Origin: Archangium lipolyticum
Lineage (GTDB): Bacteria; Myxococcota; Myxococcia; Myxococcales; Myxococcaceae
Assembly (NCBI RefSeq): GCF_024623785.1
Contig: NZ_JANKBZ010000025.1
Location: 1-64,000 of the forward strand
Direction of reading: 5' to 3'
DNA: 64,000 nucleotides
Shown in pieces: positions 7,751 to 17,040 of the stretch; positions within the stretch are counted from its first letter, which is position 1; every line of letters begins with the position of its first letter. Both the position numbers and the translations under genes were made by a program. Under the pieces are notes generated by a model. The model was given only the letters and a program-made list of their open reading frames with translations, was not told where the DNA came from and made no database searches.

Positions 7751-9480
7751 CTATTCATGCCCGCCCTGGCTCCGATGCGCCTTGCTGGCTGCGGCATTCC
7801 GGTTGCGCGGCAGAACGAACTGAAACCTTGCTCCATGGCCCGGTCCATCGCTGTGCGCCTCTATCTTCCCGCCGAGTGACTGGACACTCACTGCGGCGCT
7901 GTGCAGTCCATAGCCGTGGCCACCTTCCCTGGTGGTGAAACCAGAGGCGAAGAGCTTCTCTTTCAATCCTTCATCAAAACCCACCCCATTATCAACCACG
8001 GCCACCGTCGTATGGTTCTCGTCCTGTCGGATCGAGATCCTGGTGCATGGATTTGCTTCGGGGGGCATCTCCCCTATCGCGTTCTTCGCCGAGATGGCGC
8101 TGCGAGAGGTCTCCAATGCACGATTCCGCTCCGTCAGATGGTGATACAGAGCGGCATTGTCCAGGGCGACCGCGGCCTGGGACGCGAGGATCTCGACGAT
8201 GTCCTGGCGTGCTTCGCTGAATGCGTGGGTCGAGAGCGAATTCTCGAGGTAGAGAATCCCGTGCTGGCGCTCGCGATGGATGAGGGGGAGGCATAGCACC
8301 GAGTGCAATCCTCGGCTGCGCACCACTGCGTCATCGGCATAGGGACTCTGGATGCTGGCATCGTCAATGACGACGGGCTTGAGCGTGCGGCGGACGTAGT
8401 TGAGCACGCTCTCAGGCAGCTCTTCGGGCGCGCGCTGCTCCATCTGGGTCTGGCCGCGGATGAGCCAGCCCACTCCCTCCTGGAAGTCCACGAGAGCCGC
8501 ATACTGGGCGCCGGCATTCTCCTGGATGATGCGCAGCATCGTGTGGAGGAGTTCGGCCTGGACGAGCTCGCTCGAGATGGCGCGGGCTGCCCGGATGATG
8601 GAGAGGAGATCGAGATTGAAGGTGGGAACCGTCGAGGACTGGCCGGAACCCAAATCGGAGCTGGAGCCGACGGGGGGCTCCGGGAATTCAGTCCGCGAAA
8701 TGTGCTTCGCCAGCGCGGCAACCTTGCCCTGGGCCCCCCAGGCATCATAGAGCTGTCGCGCGCGCTTCAGGTGCATGCGTGCATACTCCGGCTTGTGCTG
8801 AGTCTCCCAGAAGAGGCCGATGCGCTCGTTGGCTACAGCCTCTTCCCGGATGAATCCCTGCTCGCGGGCACCCTCGATGGCGGCCTGGTAGAGCTCAACG
8901 GCTTGCCAGCGGTCTCCGCGGACGCGAGCCCGCTCCGCCTCTACCAGCTCTCCCAGGAGGCGGCGGATCGCCATGAAGGCGGCCTCCTGGTTCTCGGTCT
9001 CGGGGGTGCTGGGGAAGGAGATGCCGAGCTCTGCTAGCCGTGCAGGCCCAGGTTGAGAGCCGCGGCGAGGCGATTCTGGGCCTGGCAGGCCTGGATCTTG
9101 AGCTCATGGACCTGGATCACATCCATCAACTGGTGGGCATGAGACAGCGCCTCGCGCGCGTAGCGCTCCATGCGCTCGTGTCCACCACTCAGGTAGGCGG
9201 CCTCCACCATTTCCACGTGAAGTCCCCGGGACAGCTCGTAATCCTCCTGCCAGCTTCCTTCGTGGAGGAGGGTGAGTCCATTCTCCAGGTACTGCACCGC
9301 TGGGCCGGCGATGTTGAAGATGAGGTCCGGGCTGTAGGCCTCGAGCCGCGTGACGGTGCGGGAAGCCGGCCCACTCACCTCGAAGCGCTCCAGCCGGTGA
9401 CCGAGGTGCCACAATGCGGTTGACCGCGAGCACCTTGTGAATCAGCCGATACGCCCGAGGCTCGGCGCACGCGCAAGAGC
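7751..9480 (-). pseudogene. Decayed hybrid sensor histidine kinase (TPR-GAF-HATPase remnant)
   Basis: The leftward frames reconstruct the C-terminal part of a large multidomain kinase: TPR-like repeats (RLERFEVSG; YLENGLTLLHEGSWQ; GISFPSTPETENQEA), a GAF domain (LLHTMLRIIQENAGAQ; LCLPLIHRERQHGILYLE) and the end of a HATPase_c domain (VVDNGVGFD; GHGYGLHSA). A frameshift near 9036 separates LNLGL from AELGISFP, another occurs near 9415, and the phosphoacceptor helix plus the ATPase N-box are deleted between ALETSRSAISAKNA and GEMPPEANP. In intact relatives an N-terminal Ser/Thr kinase and AAA module precede this region; none remains. It has no expected signalling function. Confidence 0.7.
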
Positions 9481-9537
9481 TGGATGGGCCAGACGGTCCG
9501 CGACTCGCCGCGGTTGAACAGCCGTGAGCTCGAGCTT

Positions 9538-9591
9538 TTGACACGTCGAACGACACGGCTGACGTGTCGAACGACACGGCTGACGCGTCAA
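9538..9591. promoter_or_regulatory. Nested inverted-repeat array upstream of GMC gene
   Basis: A 21-bp unit is repeated in tandem (9543-9563 and 9564-9584). The second unit contains GTGTCG-AA-CGACAC (9564-9577). The array is bracketed by TTGACACGTC (9538-9547) and GACGCGTCAA (9582-9591), which are inverted copies matching at 9 of 10 bases. The spacing of two helical turns suits cooperative binding by a dimeric repressor. It lies 231 bp before the GMC gene; no regulator gene is adjacent. The rest of 9481-9821 shows no gene. Confidence 0.35.
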
Positions 9592-9821
9592 GAACCGCTG
9601 CATCGGACCCCCGACCAGGCCGGTCTGCTCGGGGGGATCTCACCTCGCCGAGCGGGTCCGGTGGCATCGATATTGCTGACGGTGATGCGGGAAACTCCGG
9701 AGTGAGCCTCCGCCGCAATCGGGGATCGTTCAGGAGGGGCTCGAGAGTCGTCACTCAATGCTGCTCAACCGGCTGCATCACCGTGCAGCCAGACACCAGT
9801 CGTGAACCGCGAGGTACGCCC

Positions 9822-11882
9822 ATGATTTCCCGTCGATCGATCCTGAAGCTCATCGCACTCTCCGGCCTCGGCTCGACAGCAGGATCGCTTGGTTGCAAGA
9901 ACGACGACGCGCCCGAGGGCGACGCGACGGCTTCGACCTTCGACTACATCGTCATCGGCTCGGGCGCGGGCGGCGGTCCGGTCGCCGCGCGGCTCGCCGA
10001 AGCAGGCTTCCAGGTTTGCGTGATCGAAGCCGGTGGCGATCGCGGCGACAACTTGAACTACCAGGTTCCGTCCTTCCACGCGCGGTCGACCGAGGTGCCC
10101 TCGATGCAGTGGGACTACTTCGTCGATCACTACTCGGATCCCGAGCAGGCCAGGCGCGATCCCAAGCACTACACGGACCCGAACGGCGTCGAGCATCGGA
10201 AGGGCATCTTCTACCCGCGCGCCGGTACCCTCGGAGGGTGCACCGCCCACAACGCGATGATCACCATTCGTCCGCAAGACGCCGACTGGGACGACATCGC
10301 ACGGATCACCGGTGACGACTCGTGGGCGGCGGACCAGATGCAGCCTTACTTCGCCCGCCTGGAGCGCTGCGACTACGCCGGCGCCGATCGCGTGCATGGC
10401 ACCGAGGGGTGGCTTGGGACGAGCCTGGGAAACTCCGCGAGCCTGGTCCTCGATACATTCGACGACTCCACCCTCGGTCAGCAGACGATCGGCAACCTGC
10501 TCTATCAGGCGGCGATCGCCACGCAAGAGCTCTCCGAGTCGGAAAATCCCGCGTCGGCTCTCAAGGCGTTGTTGCAGCGCGATTTCAATGGCGACATCGC
10601 CGATCGCGACACCCTCGAGGGGCTCTATGCGATCCCGATGGCGATTCGGGGCGGCCTCCGCAATGGTACGCGTGAGCTCCTCCTAGACGCTCGTCAGCGC
10701 AGCAATCGCCTCACCATCAAGCTGAACACGTTCGTTACCCGCATTCTGTTCGGAGAGGAGCTGGTCGACGGCAAGCTGGTGGCGAAGGGAATCGAGGCCA
10801 CGACGTATCCCGACGGCAAGCAGGTCTATCGGGCGTCGCCGCTCGCCGACGGAAGCACGGAGGGCACGACCATCAAGCTCTATGCACGCAAAGAGGTCAT
10901 CCTCTCGGCCGGTGCCTTCAACACGCCGCAGCTCCTGATGCTGTCGGGGATCGGCCCGAAGGACCACCTCGAAGAAATGGGCATCGACGGCCCGAGGACC
11001 GTCTCGGGCAAGACGCTCTCCATCGTCGATCTTCCGGGCGTCGGCGGAAACCTCCAGGATCGTTACGAGGTCACCGTGCTCGGCGATCAACCGGAAGGAA
11101 AGCCGCTCGAGCTCCTCGCCGACTGCACGTTCACCACCACCGGCAACACGGCGGAGGATCCTTGCTTCGCGCAATGGGCCGCCAACAAAAGCGGGCCCTA
11201 CGCCAACAACAAGTGCGTGGGTGGTATCGTCCTGCGATCGGAGTCGGCGCGCACGGCGGGGATCCCATCGGACCTGGTGATCTTCGGACTGCAGTCGGGC
11301 TTCCTCGGCTACTACCCGGGCTACTCGACGGGCCTGCCTCCGCCCGGTGGCGCGCCGCCGCCGCCGCCAAACAACGTCTCGAAGGCGCGCTTCACTTGGA
11401 CTGTTCTCAAGGCCCACACCTCCAACACAGCGGGCACCGTGCGTCTTCGCTCCGACCACCCGTTCGACATTCCGGCGGTGAACTTCCGCTACTTCGAGGA
11501 AGGCACCCCGGACGCCGCGCTGCCGGATCTGGACGCCGTGGCCGAAGGCGCGGAGCTCGCGCGCGACATTCTCGAGAGCGCAGGGATGACCCCCGCCGGA
11601 ATGATGCGCGACGTTCCCAAGACGCGCGAGGCAGTGCGGGACTACGTGCGGGACAACGCGTGGGGCCACCACGCCTCGTGCACCTGTCCGATGGGTCCGA
11701 GCGATCCGACGGGAGTCGACGCGAAGCGCTTTGTCCTCGACAGCAAGTTCCGGGTGCGCGGCACGCAGGGCCTCCGGGTCGTGGATGCATCGATTTTTCC
11801 GAAGATCCCCGGCCTCTTCATCGTGACCGCGATCTACATGGCGAGCGAGAAGGCCGCCGACGTCATCCTCGCATCGGCCTGA
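9822..11882 (+). CDS. GMC-family oxidoreductase, Tat-exported
   Basis: The 686-residue protein begins [15 protein letters not shown], a twin-arginine signal (SRRxxLK) followed by a hydrophobic stretch and Gly-Cys at 24-25, so it is probably folded with FAD before export. The FAD dinucleotide motif is [19 protein letters not shown] (about 43-60); other GMC signatures are [23 protein letters not shown] ([19 protein letters not shown]) and a C-terminal [11 protein letters not shown] with [12 protein letters not shown]. Such enzymes oxidise alcohols, sugars or sterols. The ATG at 9822 is the start consistent with the signal peptide. A carboxylesterase gene follows 92 bp later in the same direction, consistent with joint processing of a hydroxylated or esterified substrate. 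Confidence 0.88.
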   Translation: MISRRSILKLIALSGLGSTAGSLGCKNDDAPEGDATASTFDYIVIGSGAGGGPVAARLAEAGFQVCVIEAGGDRGDNLNYQVPSFHARSTEVPSMQWDYFVDHYSDPEQARRDPKHYTDPNGVEHRKGIFYPRAGTLGGCTAHNAMITIRPQDADWDDIARITGDDSWAADQMQPYFARLERCDYAGADRVHGTEGWLGTSLGNSASLVLDTFDDSTLGQQTIGNLLYQAAIATQELSESENPASALKALLQRDFNGDIADRDTLEGLYAIPMAIRGGLRNGTRELLLDARQRSNRLTIKLNTFVTRILFGEELVDGKLVAKGIEATTYPDGKQVYRASPLADGSTEGTTIKLYARKEVILSAGAFNTPQLLMLSGIGPKDHLEEMGIDGPRTVSGKTLSIVDLPGVGGNLQDRYEVTVLGDQPEGKPLELLADCTFTTTGNTAEDPCFAQWAANKSGPYANNKCVGGIVLRSESARTAGIPSDLVIFGLQSGFLGYYPGYSTGLPPPGGAPPPPPNNVSKARFTWTVLKAHTSNTAGTVRLRSDHPFDIPAVNFRYFEEGTPDAALPDLDAVAEGAELARDILESAGMTPAGMMRDVPKTREAVRDYVRDNAWGHHASCTCPMGPSDPTGVDAKRFVLDSKFRVRGTQGLRVVDASIFPKIPGLFIVTAIYMASEKAADVILASA

Positions 11883-11974
11883 GTCGTCGCCGAGCATCAC
11901 CACCGGCGCTCGCAGCGCCGCATGAAACAGCTACATGGACCCCCTGGTTTGTATTTTCGTGATGAGGAGGGCGG

Positions 11975-13444
11975 ATGACGGAGACACGAGAGGGCGTCGT
12001 CGAGACCGCGCAGGGTCGCGTCCGAGGCCAGAAGACGGGAGCGGTCTGGTCCTGGATGGGCATTCCCTTCGCGGCGCCGCCGGTCGGGCCGCTGCGCTTC
12101 CGGGCCCCCCAGCCGCCCAGGCCGTGGACAGGCGTGCGGGAGGCGAGCCGGGCCGCGGCCACCGCCATCCAGCCGGGCACGTTCCCCGCGCCGCTGGATG
12201 GGCTGTTCAACCAGCGGAGCGAGGATTGCCTCTTCCTCAATGTCTGGTCTCACGCGGCGGACGGGCGCAAGCGTCCGGTGGTGGTGTGGATCCACGGAGG
12301 CTCCTACGAGACGGGCAGCGGCGACGGGTACCGGGGCCACCTCCTGGCCGAGCAGGGTGACATCGTCTTCGTCAGCATCAACTACCGCCTCGGTGCCCTG
12401 GCCTTCCTGAACCTGCGAGGGCTGTTCGACGATGAGCGCTTCGACGCCAATGTCGGGCTGCTCGATCAGGTCGCGGCGTTGCGGTGGGTGAAGGAGAACA
12501 TCGCGGCCTTCGGAGGAGACCCGGAGCGCGTCACGATCGCCGGGGAGTCCGCGGGCTCGGGCTCCGTGGTGTCACTGATGGTGATGGAGGCCGCGCGGGG
12601 CCTTTTCCATGGCGCGATCGCCCAGAGCGCCGGGTTGACGCTGACCACGGATTGGGAGGACAGCCTGCGAATCGCCCAGGAGTTCGCCGGCCAGCTGGGC
12701 GTGGGCCGGGACACCCGCGAGCGGCTGTGGCAGTTGCCCGCCAGCCATCTGCTCCGGGCGATGCACGCCACCAAGAAGACACGGCCGGAGGGGTTCATGA
12801 CCCGGCCTTATTTCGATGGCCAGGTATTGCCCGCCTCCCTCGAGGAGGCCTATGCGCGGCCCACCCCGGACGTCCCGCTGTTGATTGGCAGCAACCTGGA
12901 CGAGCACCGCTACTTCACTGTCCTGCGTGTGCCCGTCCTGCCGCTGACCCGTGCGCGCCTCGCCAACACGCTGATGATCCGGCTAGGAGCCCAGCCGGCG
13001 GACGAGCTCCTCCGGCTCTATCCGGATGACGCCCGGGGGCTCACGGACCTGGGAAGTGATCTGTCCTTCACCATGCCTAGCATCCACTTCTCGGAGCGCC
13101 ACGTCCGGCACGCCCCGGTCTGGCGCTACCGGCTGGACTACCCCTCGCCGCTCTTCAAGCTGGGGGCGATGCACGCGCTCGACCTGTTCCTGCTCTTCCC
13201 CTTTCCCTCCCTGGTCAGCCGGCTGCTGCTGGGCAGGGCCACGCCGGAGTTGACGGCGCTCCAGCAGCGCTTCCAGCGGCACTGGCTCCACTTCGTGCGC
13301 GAGGGCCGTCCGGGCGACGGGTGGCCCGCCTACGATCTGGAGAAGCGCCAGACCCTGCTCTTCAACCTGAGCGATCAGGTCGTGAGCGATCCGCAGGGCG
13401 AGCGCCGCCGGGCCTGGGCGGGCCGGGACGCGCCGGTGCGCTGA
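11975..13444 (+). CDS. Type-B carboxylesterase
   Basis: The 489-residue protein matches carboxylesterase type B: EDCLFLNVW, VVVWIHGGSYETGS (oxyanion hole) and the nucleophile elbow TIAGESAGSGSVVS with Ser near residue 191. Full-length relatives are about 500 residues, so the gene looks intact. No signal peptide is evident; the protein starts MTETREGVVETAQGRV. A strong ribosome site (GAGGAGGGCGG) precedes the ATG. It follows the GMC oxidoreductase and may be co-transcribed. Confidence 0.9.
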   Translation: MTETREGVVETAQGRVRGQKTGAVWSWMGIPFAAPPVGPLRFRAPQPPRPWTGVREASRAAATAIQPGTFPAPLDGLFNQRSEDCLFLNVWSHAADGRKRPVVVWIHGGSYETGSGDGYRGHLLAEQGDIVFVSINYRLGALAFLNLRGLFDDERFDANVGLLDQVAALRWVKENIAAFGGDPERVTIAGESAGSGSVVSLMVMEAARGLFHGAIAQSAGLTLTTDWEDSLRIAQEFAGQLGVGRDTRERLWQLPASHLLRAMHATKKTRPEGFMTRPYFDGQVLPASLEEAYARPTPDVPLLIGSNLDEHRYFTVLRVPVLPLTRARLANTLMIRLGAQPADELLRLYPDDARGLTDLGSDLSFTMPSIHFSERHVRHAPVWRYRLDYPSPLFKLGAMHALDLFLLFPFPSLVSRLLLGRATPELTALQQRFQRHWLHFVREGRPGDGWPAYDLEKRQTLLFNLSDQVVSDPQGERRRAWAGRDAPVR

Positions 13445-13540
13445 CCCCCCGTCAATGGGCAGCGGCTCGTTCGCGCAGCCTGGGAGATTCGCCGGATGTG
13501 ATGGAGTCCGGCGGCAGGCGAACACATCCAGCGCGAACCA

Positions 13541-14587
13541 TCAGGGCGCCTCTCTCCCGCTCCTTCTCTCTCCGGGAGCGCGGGCCGCGTTTGCGGCGAT
13601 GGCCTCAGCGATCCGTGGCCACACCTCCCGTGGAAGGTCATGCCCCATTCCTTCCACCACGAGGAGCTCAGCTCCTGGAATGGAGCGCGCCGTGTCGATC
13701 GCCGCCTCCACCGGTATCACAGGATCCTCCTTGCCGTGAATGACCAGGGTGGGTGCCCTGACGGAGGCGAGCGCCTGCTTGCGGCTCCCCGAAGCCGTGA
13801 TGGCGGCCTGTTGCCGGACAACCCCCGCCGGGTCGTAGCAACGGTCATAACTGAGGGCTACCTTCTTGCGGAGCGCCGCCTCGTCAAGCGGGAAGCCCGG
13901 GCTGGCGATGGCCCGGAAAAGCCTCATCCCGTGCTCGATGGCCTGCTCCCGATCGCGCGTCGGGCTCAGAAGGAGTTCGAACAGGGGCATCAGCTCGGGC
14001 TTGGGACCCGGGAGGCTTGGGTCGCCCGTACTCGACATCAGCGAGGTCAGGGAGAGCACACGCTCGGGGTGACGGATGGCGAACTCTTGCGCGATCATGC
14101 CTCCCATTGACAAGCCCACCACGTGGGCCGCCTTGATCCCCAGTGCATCGAGCAGGCCCACTGCATCCGCTGCCATATCCGACAGCAGGTACCGCGCTTC
14201 TGGCGGGCTACTGGAAGTAGGCCCCTGGGAGGCTGACGCCTGCGAGGGCACACCCGCCGCGTGAAAGTGCGTTGACCGGCCCACATCCCGGTTATCGAAG
14301 CGGATGACCCGGAAGCCGCGCCGGACCAGTTGGTCGATGAAGCCCTCGTCCCAGTACACCATCTGCGCGCTCAAGCCCATGATGAGCAGCAGAGGAGGAT
14401 TCCCCTCCTCACCGAAGGTCTCGTATTCGATGTCGATGCCGTTGGCGCGCACGCTGTGCCAGGGCCGGCAGCTCTCCGGGGGCTGACTGTCCCTCCGGGG
14501 CGAGTGTCCGCATGCCCCCAGCAATGCGAGGCAGGTCAGGGCCAGGGCTCCCTGGAGGGGGAGCCGGAGACGTCGCTCGTTCTTCAC
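13541..14587 (-). CDS. Alpha/beta-hydrolase lipoprotein
   Basis: A GTG start at 14587 is preceded by AGGAGG at the right distance and gives 348 residues with a lipoprotein signal (LALTCLALLGACG). The mature part is a canonical alpha/beta hydrolase: PLLLIMGLSAQMVYWDE, FDNRDVGRS, the elbow VVGLSMGGMIAQ, acid in HGKEDPVIP and His in GMGHDLP. It is therefore an envelope-anchored esterase or lactonase-like enzyme. It converges with the carboxylesterase gene; 96 bp separate their ends. The C-terminus is Arg-rich low complexity. Confidence 0.87.
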   Translation of the reverse strand: MKNERRLRLPLQGALALTCLALLGACGHSPRRDSQPPESCRPWHSVRANGIDIEYETFGEEGNPPLLLIMGLSAQMVYWDEGFIDQLVRRGFRVIRFDNRDVGRSTHFHAAGVPSQASASQGPTSSSPPEARYLLSDMAADAVGLLDALGIKAAHVVGLSMGGMIAQEFAIRHPERVLSLTSLMSSTGDPSLPGPKPELMPLFELLLSPTRDREQAIEHGMRLFRAIASPGFPLDEAALRKKVALSYDRCYDPAGVVRQQAAITASGSRKQALASVRAPTLVIHGKEDPVIPVEAAIDTARSIPGAELLVVEGMGHDLPREVWPRIAEAIAANAARAPGERRSGREAP

Positions 14588-14869
14588 GTTCTCATCCTCC
14601 TGGAGGGGCTCCGCAGTCCTTGACGCCATGGACCTGGCGAGACACTGCGTGTTTCCTGCTCCGGCGGAGGAAGGTAGTCCGCCGCCCCTGAGCGAGAAGG
14701 ACCGAGCCGCTGAACATGTCCAAGCTGAACATGGCGACCTGGCGGCGGTAGGAAAAGTGCTACCGAACTGGCAGTCCTCTCATTCCTACGGGCTGTCCCT
14801 TCGCGATTCTCGCGAGGACCTTCGACCAGTGCTCGCGCATGGCCTCCCGAGTCTTCGCCTCCGGCAGCT
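14588..14869. other. Spacer with one very short ORF
   Basis: No supported gene. On the minus strand a 26-codon ORF (14760-14840, starting MREHWSKVLARIAKGQ) vaguely resembles the start of IS66-type accessory ORFs; it lies directly beyond the repeat ending at 14870 and may be target-site sequence cut by the insertion. Confidence 0.3.
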
Positions 14870-15119
14870 GACTATAGGGGGAAAGGGGGCCCTGATAGAG
14901 GGGGCGGGCAGGAGCAAAGGGGTGGAGAAAGGCCGCTGGAGGGTGAAGCGCGGGCTGTGCGCCGGGCCGGAGAAGAGGCAGTGCCTGCGGAATGGCGCGC
15001 CCCCCGGTGGGTGCCGTCAGGTATGCCAGCACCCTCCCGCGGCCGCCACACCCAGAGCAGGCGAAGACATCCAGCGCGAAAGTACGGCGCAGAAGCCCCG
15101 CCCAAGCCAATCGCGGCAT
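14870..15119 (-). mobile_element. IS91-like transposase C-terminus plus 3' terminal repeat
   Basis: Leftward translation gives AGLLRRTFALDVFACSGCGG and RVLAYL, the C-terminal zinc-binding signature of IS91-type (Y2) transposases, from about 15119. Immediately beyond it, 14985-14870 on the same strand is a diverged copy of the 117-bp repeat found at 20263, 26826 and 29929, ending CCCTATAGTC. The order, transposase C-terminus then repeat, is the same as at 26633-26942. This is a truncated element retaining only its 3' end. Confidence 0.6.
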
Positions 15120-15243
15120 GCGCTCCGTCGTCGACTCCACCGTCGCAGCCAGGGCCGGGCTCTCCTCCTCCAGCCTCGGCTCCGCCCCCGCTCGAGGGAA
15201 CGAGGAGCTCCCGGGCGCCATCCAGATTCGCTCCAGGCATCAA

Positions 15244-15355
15244 CTACCCTGACACAGGGGGCTCACGCTTCTCCCAGCGCACCAGCGGACGACGGAACCG
15301 GCTGAATCCAGGAGTGGGTGCGTTCCACTACCCAGCGGCGAGCCTTCTTGCGGCC
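15244..15355 (-). pseudogene. IS5-family transposase C-terminal remnant, frameshifted
   Basis: One leftward frame reads KKARRWVVERTHSWIQ and, after a one-base shift near 15303, SRFRRPLVRWEKREPP then a stop. Together they match the C-terminal block of IS5-family transposases (RRWVVERTHSWLNRFRRLLVRWEK). It abuts a membrane-protein remnant on the other strand. Confidence 0.7.
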
Positions 15356-15529
15356 GTCTCCGCGGCCTCGCTGAGCACGGCGCTGTCGCTGCGAGGCCGG
15401 GACGGGCTGTACAACTCCGAGGATGCGCGGACGGCCCGCAGGCTCAACACGTCCTACCTCATGTCGGCCCATGCCTTCGCGGCCCTCTATACCTACGGTG
15501 TCCTCGACGGGCTCGTCTTCACGCCCTGA
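15350..15529 (+). pseudogene. C-terminal fragment of a membrane protein
   Basis: A rightward frame ending in TGA at 15527-15529 reads LSTALSLRGRDGLYNSEDA, then a segment with two short hydrophobic stretches (SYLMSAHAFAALYTYGVLDG). The GC-rich third positions indicate former coding. It has no start; its 5' part was replaced by the IS5 remnant. Family not recognised. Confidence 0.4.
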
Positions 15530-15791
15530 GCCCCTCGGCTGCGACTCGAAGGGCCAGGACATCCGCGTCCGCAGGGAGAACCCGCGCGCGTGCCTGTTCT
15601 GGCACGTTCCTCCCCGAGTCCCGGGGGCCGGGACGCCCTCCTGCCGCGTAACAGGCTGGAGCTCCTGAGCTTCTGCCGTTCTCCGCACCGTGGCACCGCG
15701 CTCGCAATGAGGGGTCTTCACTCGGGCCAACCCCGGTCCGAGTGCCAGACACGCCGGGAAGGCGTGCCCCTATCCCCCGGAGAGCACGACG

Positions 15792-16258
15792 ATGAGCCAG
15801 CAGCGAATGACAGCGGTGAGCACGGCCTGGAAGAAGATGGGCCTCGGCTGGGCCTTGGGAGCGACCCTGGTCCTGGGCTGTGGCACGGAGCCTTGGAACG
15901 GCATGGGCGCGGTCGGCAGCGGCGAGCCCTCGCTGACCACGAGCACCCAGCGCCTGGAGTACGGCGGCCACGAGTACGTCTTCGTGCTCAACCCCAAGAC
16001 GTGGGCTGATGCGGAGCAGGCCTGCGTCAACATGGGCAAGAAGCTGGTGACCATCGAGACCGCCGCGGAGGCCGACTGGCTCCTGCCTCAGCAGCCCGCG
16101 GGGAAGGGTATCTGGCTCGGGAAAACGACGATGACTGCAAGGGCTCGGGCTCGCGCATCCGCTACCGGGTGCCGTCCTGCGGGAGCGGAACCTACGTGCT
16201 CCAAGCCGGCTGCTACGACGCTGGAAGCTGCGGCGGCCGGCTCGGCTTCAGGTACTGA
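15792..16258 (+). pseudogene. C-type-lectin-domain lipoprotein, internally broken
   Basis: The gene starts well: ribosome site, lipoprotein signal (LGATLVLGCG) and the first half of a C-type lectin fold (GHEYVFVLNPKTWADAEQAC, KKLVTIETAAEADWL). After GKGIWLGK near 16117 the original frame becomes low complexity, while the next frame reads ENDDDCKGSGSRIRYRVPSC, then SGTYVLQAGCYDAGSCGG, to a stop at 16256-16258. An out-of-frame internal deletion has joined two parts of a secreted Cys-rich lectin. Confidence 0.6.
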
Positions 16259-16267
16259 GCCAATGCC

Positions 16268-16482
16268 TCAGAGGGCCTCGTAGGCCGAGCGCCAGCAGTC
16301 CACGAAGGCGGCGGGTGGCGCGGGGGCAAGCCCAGGTGCTCCAGACTCGCCCGCCCCCCTCCCACTTTCTTCACGTACGCCAACACCCGCCGCCTGCCTC
16401 CACACCTCACGCAGGCCAACACGTCCAAGTCGAACGTCCTCTTCAGCAACTCTGCCTGGTCCACTCGCGTCGTCCTCTCCTT
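16268..16482 (-). mobile_element. IS91-like transposase C-terminal fragment
   Basis: Leftward translation gives VDQAELLKRTFDLDVLACVR, CGGRRRVLAYVKK and LEHLGL, the same zinc-binding C-terminus as at 26022 and 26633. A one-base shift near 16322 leads into APAPPAAFVDCWRSAYEAL and a stop at 16268, probably the authentic C-terminus. No terminal repeat follows here. The stretch 16483-16800 shows nothing I can assign. Confidence 0.6.
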
Positions 16483-16809
16483 CCTGGCCGCTGCTCACTC
16501 CCCGCGTTCTCCTCCTCCGTGTTACCGCGCAGCTTGGATGGGGGAGATCGGCCTGGAATCGGACCGACTGGATGATGGGAGGAGCCGTGGGGGAGTGGGG
16601 CGGCCCATCACCCAGGAGGTTCGGGTCAAGCCATGACGGGTGAGGTAGTGCGCGATTCCCAGGAGGGCGGGCCCGCGCGGCGGGGAGTGCCGCTCCGAGG
16701 GCCCGGCTGGGGCACGGAGAAAAAGGAGGCCCGTGACGTGTAGGCAGCACGGCACGGGCCAGGGCTCCGCGCATACAGGGGAGAAAGAGAAGCGGAGCAG
16801 CCGAGAGCT

Positions 16810-17040
16810 CATCCGAGTGGCGAAGACAGTCAAGGAGTGGAAGCAGGGGCCGCCGGACGTGGAGGCGGTGAGGCCGGGGAGGTGCCCGGGGGGCGGCGTG
16901 GCGAGCCGGCCAGTGGGAGGCCGGGTGGTGCTGCACGGGCACGGCAAGAGAAGCCGGCAGGTGCTGGGGCCCGAGGAGCCGGGAGGTACGCCCACGCAGG
17001 TGCAGGTGCGGCGCTACCGCTGCCAGGCGTGCGCGGTAAC
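16810..17040 (+). pseudogene. N-terminal fragment of a DUF6431-type transposase
   Basis: A rightward frame reads VKEWKQGPPDVEAVRPGRCP, then GGGVASRPVGG, LHGHGKRSRQVLG and VRRYRCQACAVT. This is the pattern of the Cys-rich N-terminal DUF6431 domain found in some transposases (RCPxCG ... LHGHGxxxRQ ... RRYRCxxC). The second Cys of the first pair is lost (RCPGGG) and the frame runs into the P450 gene tail on the other strand. Confidence 0.5.

Noticed and set aside
9564..9821. Upstream extension of the GMC gene to a start at 9564
   Set aside because: The extension passes through the repeat array and would place the twin-arginine motif about 90 residues inside the protein; ATG 9822 puts it at the N-terminus.
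13506..13535. GGCAGGCGAACACATCCAGC, which on the minus strand encodes FALDVFAC as in the IS91-like fragments
   Set aside because: Eight residues are too few to exclude chance, and no neighbouring transposase sequence supports it.
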